A stretch of DNA of 64,000 nucleotides from Odontocerum albicorne. Lineage: Eukaryota; Arthropoda; Insecta; Trichoptera; Odontoceridae. This document shows positions 56,220 through 64,000 of this stretch, in pieces; the first letter of the stretch is position 1; every line of letters begins with the position of its first letter. The notes under the pieces are model-generated. The model was not told the origin of the DNA. It searched no databases and saw only the letters and a list, made by a program, of their open reading frames with translations. The stretch lies in assembly GCA_949825065.1 (NCBI GenBank), contig OX463859.1, forward strand, positions 2,267,137 through 2,331,136, written 5' to 3'. The position numbers were made by a program, and so were the translations under genes.

Positions 56220-56409
56220 TATTGTACTGAAATATTGTTGTGAGCTGTCGAATTTTGATATTTAAAGTATAACACTTTCATTGTACACATTACCTGGTAG
56301 GCTTATTGCCATATGACGATCTCTCTCAATCGACTAGAAAGATGTTAAAGATTACTAAAGTGAAAAATGGCTTTGATTCTTTTTGTTTCAAACTAAGTAT
56401 TCCAACCTA

Positions 56410-56820
56410 ATTCAAATACACCACCCCGGGTTGTAAAACACCCGGGCTGTAAACCCCCGGGCTGTAAACCTCCAAGGCTGTAAACCCCGGAGCTGTAAAC
56501 CCCCGGGTTGTAAAACCCCGGGTTGTAAACCCCGGAGTTGTAAACCTCGGAAGTGTAAACTCTCGGGTTGTAAGCCCCCCCGGGTTGTAAAACCCCGGGT
56601 TGTAAAACCCCGGGCTGTAAAACCCCGGGTTGTAAAAACCCGTGTTGTAAAAACCCAGTGTTGTAAACCCCCGGGTTGTAAAACTCCGGGCTGTAAACCC
56701 CCGGTTTGTAAGCCCCCAGGTTGTAAAACCCCGGGTTGTAAAACTCCAGGTTGTAAAACCCCAGGTTGTAAAACCCCAGGTTGTAAAACCCCAGGCTGTA
56801 AACCCCCAGGCTGTAAAACA
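56410..56820. repeat. GC-rich minisatellite, 16-18 bp unit, ~24 copies
   Basis: Unit CCCCGGGTTGTAAAA with length variants; many CCCGGG sites, in strong contrast to the AT-rich surroundings. On the minus strand a 142-codon frame reads YNPG/FYNLG repeats, then shifts to LQPGV. This is the unit read in two frames, not evidence of a protein. Confidence 0.92.
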
Positions 56821-57417
56821 TTTGTCTTACTAACTATGCCCCTTTCATATTTTTTGGTTCGATGTTTATGTTTAATTTTATTTAATTTTCCTCTGAATTA
56901 TTTTTTCCGGAAGCAGATTAACTCTTTTTCGTTTGTTAGGTACAAATATATTTTCTTCAATTTTGATATCGGTGAGACAAGGCAAACAGAACTAGAAAAA
57001 GTTTTTCCATTATCATTTTGTCAAATCCGAAACGGAGACAATAAAACAAAGTACGTCCTATTCTCCTTTCCCGGTCAGGCAGACGTGTTTTTCAGGGATT
57101 TTTTTTATATTTTATTTTTGCCCCAAATCTATCGTCGAGTCGAGTGAATTTTCACTATTGCAATCGGCAAAACTTTTTCGGATTCTGTTCAAAAAAATAC
57201 CTCCTGGGAAATAAATTGTTCCATTGATTTCCCCGTATATTTTTTCCTTCATTTTCTATTTTTTTATTTCACCAGAAATAGTGTTTTCTTCCTCACCCCA
57301 TTTTTTATATTTATTTTCTGAATCATGCAAAAATCTGCAGTGGGTTGAACAAAATTCGGAATTTTTACAATTATCAAGCGTTAAATTATATCATACATTT
57401 GGAACAAATCTGATCTA
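56821..57417. other. Unassigned DNA
   Basis: Frame 56836-57147 has no recognisable domain; T-rich elsewhere. Confidence 0.4.
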
Positions 57418-57835
57418 TGTACATATTCTACTCTAGGCAACTTGAAACAGCAGAAATGCGAATGCTTAGGTGGTCGACAGGAGTATCACTAAAATATAGA
57501 ATTAAGAGCTCACGCATTCGTGGTAGCCTGGGGGTAACTGACATAAACAGTAAGCTGGAAGAGCAACAGCTGAGATGGTACGGGCACGTAAGACGGAGAC
57601 CACCAGACCATACGATAAATCAAGCAATGTCTGCGGATCTTCCTCGACAGCCGTCCAGAGGAAGACCAAAAAACTTCTGGATAACTCAATGCTCCAAAAT
57701 CCTGTAGAAAAACGGCCTAGATGAAGGCGACACCCAGAACCTAAGAATATATAGCCTGAAAATGAGAAGAGCCAAACCCTAGGCAATGACTTGAAACAGT
57801 GCCAGGAAGAAGAAGAAGAAGTTTGGAACAAGGCT
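57418..57835 (+). pseudogene. LINE-C C-terminus and 3' end
   Basis: Reads LETAEMRMLRWSTGVSLK, IRGSLGVTDINSKLEEQQLR, RWYGHVRRRPPDHTINQAM, GRPKNFWITQ, ending GGAAGAAGAAGAAGAAG. EMRMLRW..G..L..R..........LR...L..KL....LRW.GH is a common non-LTR RT tail. Best-preserved LINE-C copy. Confidence 0.82.
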
Positions 57836-57879
57836 GAAAATCAGCCAAATAAATGCAGAAGTAATGCGTGCGTTAAAAA

Positions 57880-58140
57880 AATATATTTGGTGATAATAAT
57901 ATATATGACAGATTACGGAATTAAATATTTAAGGATGAATGTGAACTAAAGGCATATGTGTTAGATATGATGAAAAAGAGCACTCGGAGATGGTTTGGGC
58001 ACGTAGAACGAATGAATGAATAAAGACTAAAAAAACAAAATGCAGTGCAAATGTGAGTAGAAAGCGTGATAGAGGAAGATCATAAAAAGTATGGTTGGAT
58101 CAAGTGAATGATATTTAAGAAGAATATAACATATTATCAT
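57880..58140 (+). pseudogene. LINE-D fragment
   Basis: MKKSTRRWFGHVERMNE at 57967-58020 is the cleanest LINE-D signature in the window; flanks decayed. Confidence 0.75.
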
Positions 58141-58319
58141 AAATTTTGATAAGGCCTGCCTTAAAAAATTGTCGTCAGCAACCTGACCTAACCGAACTTA
58201 GTAAAGTGACACACGCAACCCATGTCTCTAAGTTGGACGCGGAAAATTCCACTTCACAGGACCAGCAACGGTAAAACGTTTATGATATTATGCCATCCTA
58301 CCTGATTCTTAACAATTAG

Positions 58320-59000
58320 ATGCAGAATTAATCGACCTTAAAGTACACAGGAGAACGTCTTACATTAAACGGTGCTGATATAGAGAGAGTGAAAAAATTT
58401 AAATACCTCGGAAGTATCCTAGTGGAAGACCTCGACCCCGAAACTGAAGTGAAGTGCAGAATTGAATCATCTCGTGCGGCTTTTATTAAAATGAGAAGCG
58501 TATTCTGCGATGATAATTTAAACTTGAAACTTCGACAACGGTTAGTCAAATGCTACGTTTGGTCAGTGTTATTGCATGTAGTAGAATCATGGACCCTCAA
58601 AGTTGGTAGTATGAACCGACTGGAAGCATTCGAAATGTGGATATACCGGAGAATGCTACGGTTAGTCTGGACGGATATGGTCAGCAAAACAAGGGTTCTT
58701 TAAAGAGTCAAAGTTGATAGAGAGTTGCTGACTTATATTAAAATCCGAAAAGTGTCCTACTTTGGTCGTGTACTTAGAGGAGTAAAGTACAAATTACTTT
58801 ACCTGATCATCCAAGGCAAAATAGAAGGACAAAAAGGTGTTGGCAGGAGGCAAATCTCCTGGCTCCGCAGTATACGTGATTGGACTGGCATAAAATGCGT
58901 TGTAGATTTTTTTTCAGGCTGCTGGGGACAAAGATATCTACTCTCTGGTGATATTCAACGTTGAGGGGACCTGACATGACACTGGGAAGAAGAAGAGAGT
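58320..59000 (+). pseudogene. LINE-J RT C-terminal region, copy 1
   Basis: Frame 58389-58703 reads MKKFKYLGSILVEDLDPETE, CRIESSRAAFIKMRSV, RLVKCYVWSVLLHVVESWTL and LEAFEMWIYRRMLRLVWTD; after a TAA, LTYIKIRKVSYFGRVLRG and YLIIQGKIEGQKGVGRRQIS. Ends in GAAGAAGAG. Two frames cover it with only one stop and a shift, so it is relatively young. Confidence 0.85.
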
Positions 59001-59620
59001 TGATTTATTCTCTAAAGGAACATTTTCTCAAACATAAACTAGAAAGACAAAACGGGCACATCCCTTTAAGGGACTTAAATACGAAGATATTTTTTTAAAT
59101 CGAATCGTTCGCAACCCTTGGACCAATGTGGACTTTTTAAAACTGGACTAAAATGACAATATTGAAGACTATCAGGGTATCATACGAAAGGGAAAAAACA
59201 CTTCTTTTGTACTCGTATTACCTAAGCCAACGTTTGAATTTTTATAAAGCAAGTATTTACAGAATTTAAATAAAATATCCTCCCTTTTTACCTCTTTGCG
59301 TTGAGTAAAAATAAGAAAAATGGCATGAAAAAGTTATGTTTTGATTAAAACTTTCCTTGATTGTATTTTTTTTCACTTTCTTTGTGTTCTTTTGTGATTT
59401 ACATGTCGTCCTGCCTTTGTCTCAACTTTCCTGAAACTTTCCTGAAATTTTTCTGTAAATTTCGTCATGAATTTGGATATTTATCTGACTTGAGACAAAC
59501 AAACTTTTCTAACATTATCAGCAAAATAAGAAGAAAAAAATGTGTATCTATTAAGATTAGAGTGTATTATGTTTTAATTCTAAATAAATTTTTATAATTT
59601 ATTAATTTTTGGTACTTAAA
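59001..59620. other. Unassigned DNA
   Basis: TACTCGTA at 59210-59217. No feature recognised. Confidence 0.4.
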
Positions 59621-59639
59621 TTTGGGGTTCTAATGGGTA

Positions 59640-60035
59640 GTAGGGTTACGATGGAGTATGCTTGGCTGGAAATGTGGATACACCGGAGAATGCTACGGAT
59701 ATCCTGGACGGATATGGTCAGCAACACAAGAACTCTTCAAAGAGCCAAAGTTGATAGAAATTTGCTGACTAATATTAAAATCCGAAAGGTGTCCTATTTG
59801 GGTCATGTACTTAGAGGAGAAAAGTACAAATTACTGCACCTGATTATCCAAGGCAAAATAGAGGGTCAAAGAGGTGTTGACAGGAGGCAAATCTCCTGGC
59901 TCCGCAATATACGTGATTGAACTGGTATAAGGAGCATTGGGGATCTTTTTCGGGCTGCCGGGGACAAAGATGCCTACTCTCAGGTGATAGCCAACGTTGG
60001 GGGGACCTGATAAGTTACTAGGAAGAAGAAGAAGG
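59640..60035 (+). pseudogene. LINE-J RT C-terminal region, copy 2
   Basis: LEMWIHRRMLRISWTDMV through NIKIRKVSYLGHVLRGEKYK and IIQGKIEGQRGVDRRQIS; ends GGAAGAAGAAGAAGG. Closely matches 58640-59000, truncated at 5'. Confidence 0.85.
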
Positions 60036-60127
60036 GTACTTAAAAAACTAATCATTGTTGAATATTCATCGACACAGTTTTGTATGAATAAACATACTTG
60101 TTATCATAATATAATATTAAAAGTTTA

Positions 60128-60382
60128 TATGACGGCCTGAAAACCAGACTGGTACAAGTGACATTTAAAAAAAACTTGTTAAAGTGCTAAAATAATAGCA
60201 TTTCATATGTTCCTTATTGTACCAAAGGGATCTAGGTGAATTATCGATAATAACCCCATTTCTGAGCGAATGTATCAGGTGACGTTACATGAAGCTAGCA
60301 AATCTTGTATGACACAAATAGTCGATTTTCTCCCTTTCATATTTTTGTCGCTTGTACCAGTCTGGTTTTTAGGCCGTCATAT
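60128..60382. mobile_element. MITE with ~30-bp TIR
   Basis: TATGACGGCCTGAAAACCAG...GGTACAAG at left, CTTGTACCAG..TTTTTAGGCCGTCATA at right, TA-rich flanks. 255 bp, no coding. Family not recognised; the TIR start and TA flank allow a Tc1/mariner-type origin. Confidence 0.85.
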
Positions 60383-60529
60383 ATAACCATTTAGAGAGCA
60401 AACTCACCTCAAGGACCCTCTAACTTGAGATTCAAACCCACATTATAGACTAATTCAGAATATGAGAAATAAAAAAAACAAATTGATCAAGTTTTTCTTC
60501 ATTCATTCGTTTCACAAGCCCAAATCATC
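60383..60529. repeat. Relative of the 68-bp array unit and spacer
   Basis: 60395-60445 GAGAGCAAACTCACCTCAAG..GAGATTCAAACCC parallels the 68-bp unit; the remainder is unassigned. Confidence 0.5.
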
Positions 60530-60640
60530 TCATAAGAGGGGGAAGTGGTGATAATAATGACTTTGATGTTGATGAGGAGAAGGATGCTGGTTGGTGGATA
60601 GTGGTGATGATGATGATGATGACTGGATCCAATCCTCGAA
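60530..60640. repeat. (GAT/ATG)n microsatellite-like stretch
   Basis: GATGATGATGATGATGACTG at about 60606; the local open frame over it gives only Ser/His repeats. Confidence 0.7.
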
Positions 60641-61175
60641 ACACCGCTGGTACTCAATTTTCGGTATGCCCATCAGAACCGTCTTCGATTTTTTCATGAC
60701 ATCCTCTCGCGTGCTGTAACGCGTTCCGCGAAGCAATTTTTTAAGTTGGTTGAACAGGAAAAAGTTGCAGGGAACCAGATCAGGTGAATTCAAAGACTGT
60801 TGGATAGTATTCGTGTTGTTTTGGGTCAAAAACTCATGGAAATCATGTCTTTCGCGATTTCAACGCGGTCCTTTTTTTGCATGAAATTGAGGTCTTTCGG
60901 CACCAGTTTTGCAGTGACACGTCTGAGGTCCAAATCACCAACCACAAAATCCGTTTTTCACACAAAATTTAATGCAAACTCGTTGATGCACAGTTGATGC
61001 CATTTTCAAACTTGTAAAAAATCGAAAACACGCACAAAGGTAGATGTACTCAGTACAGCGTAACTTTTACAAATGTCAAGCTATGACGCTGAAATTTAGA
61101 TGGAAAAAGAATTCCAATCGGGTGACTGACAGCGCCACACGGTGGCCGGTCCTAAGACTTTTTGATCAAGGTAGT
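60641..61175 (-). pseudogene. Mariner transposase deletion derivative
   Basis: Start codon at 61003-61001; N-terminus reads STVHQRVCIKFCVKNG, then after frameshifts and an internal deletion the frame 60829-60650 gives IQQSLNSPDLVPCNFFLFNQ, LLRGTRYSTREDV and KIEYQRCFEDWIQ. SPDL.PC(D)FFLF normally carries the third catalytic Asp, here Asn. Right end ACTTTTTGATCAAGGTAG|TA fits a TIR and TA target. Distinct from the 4.3-kb mariner. Confidence 0.8.
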
Positions 61176-61667
61176 ATACAACAGAAATTCTTAAGCTAAT
61201 TAAAAGATCACAAAACACTTCAATATTGAGTTTCCACTGTGATAGGAAGATTCACATTTCACCTTTAGCCGCATTTAATTCAAACAATTTTATTTCAATG
61301 TTTTTTTAATTAAAAAAGATTTTCCTTTCTAACAAAGTTAATCAAAATTATAAATAGATTTCCACAAAATAATTTGCTTGGTAGAGACACGTTTATATTT
61401 TACACTTTACGACCTTAGTCCTAAGAGAAGAGCAAAAAGAAGACGAAATGAAATTGCCTTCCAGCATCCTCGAAAATGGAGGGAGGTTACTAATTAAAAA
61501 CGTTATTACTGGACTCATATACACTGTGTCACAGACCATCATGCTGTGGATATATTCACCCTCAAAAACAAGCCATTCTTTCTTCAACTTTTGCAGACGC
61601 CAGGTCCTCTTTTTTTTAACTGTATTATAATGTAACACTTTTACTATATACAATACAGAGACAAAAG
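61176..61667. other. Unassigned DNA
   Basis: Overlapping short frames on both strands near 61400-61650; no product recognised. Confidence 0.4.
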
Positions 61668-62015
61668 TCCGCTAGGTAACGCACTGGACTTCTGTGCGGA
61701 AGGTCGTCGATTCGAACCCCGCGCTATGCTACTCCCCTCAAATGACACAGGCATTTTTTTCGCCTAGTATTTGGTGGTATAAGGATACCTATGACATCGA
61801 TCATATATATTCTTTCAAAAAGAAACATGCCGGTGTGCTTCGATCGTCTCGCTACGGTGTGCTATCGGATTCAGTACAGTGGTGGGAATGGTGAGTTTGC
61901 TGGTGTGCAGCGGCTCACACAACTCATGTGCAACGACACAGCTTCGCTTTCCAATTGAATTGACGTTGGAATGGTGAGGGGATCCTCATCTAAGAGGTCC
62001 AGCAAAGATCGAATA
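61668..62015 (+). mobile_element. SINE-A, near full length
   Basis: CTAGGTAACGCACTGGACTT and GTCGTCGATTCGAACCCCGC give the tRNA-like head; body ACATGCCGGTGTGCTTCGAT, CTTCGCTTTCCAATTGAATT, GAGGGGATCCTCATCT, GAGGTCCAGCAA. The A-box side is slightly decayed. Confidence 0.85.
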
Positions 62016-62754
62016 AACGATTGATACAATACAATCTGACGGACTTATTACCATGTGGCAATACCTTCCAACCAACCACTTAAGTGAGAAGTACCTTAAA
62101 ATCAAATCATGCAATGAAGAAATATTTCGTGCGTAATTCCCTTTTCTTTGAATTTTGTGTATTTGTGAGAAATATTTAATTGTCTAAATCAGATAATGAT
62201 CTTTTCGAAAAAATTGTTTTTGTAAATTAATGTTCTTTTTTGTGCATTGTAATTATGTTGGAATCGTTTATACTTATGACTGCTATACGAGTATTAATGT
62301 TTATGTATTTTTTGGTTGGCTTTTTAAGCTTTCTTGCCTCAGGACGGGCACACGCCTAAGTAGCCAGAGGAGTACTTTGTATGTATTTCATTGTAAAAAT
62401 CAAGAAGAATATTATATTCAAATACGACATATGAATAAATGTTCATTGTTTTGCAAAAAAAAAAACTGAGTATCAACGGGAATCGAATCAGCAACGCCCA
62501 GTTTAAAAATAACAGACGTCTTATTAACGAACCCAAGAAGGCCGTAGTTCATTTATATGGTTCCCGTTACTATTCCATGTTAGTTATTCTATTGTGTAGT
62601 AAGGAACGTGGCCGAATAACAATATTCATTTTGGTCCCATTAATAAGGCATTCAGGAGAATCCGATGTATTAAGGTTTTTCAAAGATCGTACCTGGGAGA
62701 GAAAATATTTCTTTAAGCCCCATTATTTAAATAACCTTATTTATTGATTTGATT
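62016..62754. other. Mostly unassigned; LINE-E 3' UTR scrap
   Basis: 62028-62095 (ACAATCTGACGGACTTATTA..GTGGCAATACCTTCCAACCA) matches the LINE-E 3' UTR. The frame 62439-62747 has no recognisable product. Confidence 0.45.
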
Positions 62755-63059
62755 ATTTAACACTTTTATTGCAAATACAATCTGGTGGGCTTATTGCCAG
62801 GCGACAATCTCTTCCAACCAACCAGACAAAAGTAAATGAAGCAAGTTACGTGGTCGCATAAATCATTCAAATGACTATCCATCCCCACGAAATCCATAAA
62901 CACATACGTGAGCATATATATGCCCACGAACCCCACAAAGACGGACAATCACCCGAACATTATTTTTCATATAAAGTGAGATACCATCAATCAAAAAGAA
63001 AGGAAGGGATGGTGGAGAGGAAAGGAAAAGAAAAATCATGAATGAAACACGTTATTTTA
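62755..63059 (-). repeat. LINE-E 3' UTR
   Basis: ACAATCTGGTGGGCTTATTG..GGCGACAATCTCTTCCAACC and GGAAGGGATGGTGGAGAGG, contiguous with LINE-E coding on the same strand. Confidence 0.7.
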
Positions 63060-63735
63060 CTGACTAGAAATTAAGAGTTTTTTCAGTCGCTTCTTAAAGC
63101 TTGCCAAGAACGGAGCGAGTCTTATATTGGTTTGTAACTGATTCCAAAGTCTCACTGCATGGACAGTAAAGGACGACGTAAAAAAAGAGGAGCGGTGAAC
63201 TGGAAATGCTAATAGACAATCTCTGTTTTAGCATAGCGCTAATTCATGATTGGAAAGACGCTGAAATTTTTCAGCGAGATAAGATGGGGTGGTGGGATAG
63301 TTAAGGATGTTATACAATATATGCAGTATGTGAATTTGGCATCTATTTCTTGCATTTAATTAGTTCAATTCCTTCTGGTATGAAGTGATATGATCGTACT
63401 TTCGTGGGTTGAAAATAAATCTTAGACACACATTTTGAAGACGCTGTTATTTGTCCAGCTGTTCCTCTGTAACATCCAAATAACATACGTTCGCATCGTA
63501 TGGAATCGGAAAGAGCATAGATTGTACGAGTAAAATGTTGGTTTTAGTAGGTAGGAATCTTTGTAACACTTTAAGGGAATGAAGGCTGAAGAAGATCCTT
63601 CGGCTTACCTCATTTATTTGATCTCGCCATGAGAGAGTGTTATCTATTAGCAGTCCTAGGTTTTTAACAGTTTTATGTAATGGTATGATAGACCCAGTTA
63701 ATCTTCGAGTTAAGAGAAAAATAGTAGACACGTTA
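63060..63735 (-). pseudogene. LINE-E RT C-terminal region
   Basis: Reverse frame reads LHKTVKNLGLLIDNTLSWRD, FFSLHSLKVLQRFLPTKTN, ILLVQSMLFPIPYDANVCYL, DVTEEQLDK, followed by FIFNPRKYDHIT-, MQ*DFGISYKPI- and RSWQALRSD-type blocks to ~63070. LG..ID..LSW...I.......FF.L..L is the RT thumb region. Matches 31640-32135. Confidence 0.85.
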
Positions 63736-64000
63736 CAGTATTTCGTCGTTGTAAATATTAATCTATTTTCTTTACTCTACAACAATATGTAAAAAAAAAA
63801 TAAGTGAGTATTTCATTCATTACAAAGACAAACATTCCTAAAATAAAAAAGATACAATTTATAATAATTGCAATATAATAAAAAAAAAGATACATTAACG
63901 CTTTACAATAATTCAAATAACACATGAGGGTGCTAGTACACATGAAAATATGACATTAAAAAATAAAAGTATTTAACAACACATATTATACATTGCCACA
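63736..64000. other. Unassigned AT-rich DNA
   Basis: A/T-rich to the window edge; no feature recognised. Confidence 0.4.

Noticed and set aside
56393..56821. 142-codon open frame with YNPG/FYNLG repeats
   Set aside because: It is a minisatellite read in a permissive frame; the repeat persists in other frames and units vary by non-multiples of three.

Overview
The window is eukaryotic, AT-rich and intron/host-gene poor. Its content (mariner, piggyBac-like, hAT, Helitron, Penelope-like, several non-LTR families, tRNA-derived SINEs) points to an arthropod, most likely an insect; the sequence alone does not let me name an order or species. I found no intact host gene, no functional tRNA or rRNA gene, and nothing prokaryotic. 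Every open frame I could identify is a decayed piece of a transposable element (TE); the rest are short and chance-like. The density of nested insertions and tandem arrays would fit heterochromatin or a repeat-rich sex chromosome, but that is inference.

Layout. 0.5-2.1 kb: 3' ends of two non-LTR families. 3.1-5.8 kb: a satellite block (62-bp and ~260-bp periods) holding a mariner deletion derivative and a 138-bp Penelope-like (PLE) fold-back. 5.9-7.4 kb: PLE copies of two families and a mariner MITE. 8.5-10.8 kb: a TIR element, a TTAA-bounded element and a 94-bp tandem array. 12-16.5 kb: Harbinger-like MITE, SINE-A, 205-bp satellite, an IS630/Tc1-type relic and LINE pieces. 17-20 kb: dispersed repeats and a TTAA element. 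20.6-24 kb: jockey-like RT, more PLEs, SINE-A. 24.5-26.4 kb: a LINE split by a hAT element with a perfect 8-bp duplication. 27-29 kb: two TTAA elements. 31-36.6 kb: ~74-bp satellite interrupted by a solo LTR and a SINE, second solo LTR, PLE reverse transcriptase. 36.7-45.3 kb: fold-back MITE, zinc-finger LINE, TTAA elements, a complete non-autonomous Helitron, RTE-like LINE. 47-56 kb: 68-bp array, IS630/Tc1-type relic, more TTAA elements, second fold-back MITE. 56.4-64 kb: GC-rich minisatellite and 3' ends of LINEs, a MITE, a mariner relic, SINE-A.

The most unusual signals: (1) an 8-mer TACGAGTA/TACTCGTA occurs 18 times where 2-3 would be expected, and in three paralogous pairs it is a clean 6-bp insertion at a TA dinucleotide; (2) compact, symmetrical PLE units (inverted pLTRs around the last codons of a GIY-YIG ORF) with 8-11 bp target duplications and a hammerhead-like core shared by two PLE families; (3) at least five unrelated TTAA-bounded non-autonomous families; (4) a 68-bp tandem array whose unit carries a pol III B-box and has dispersed single-copy relatives.
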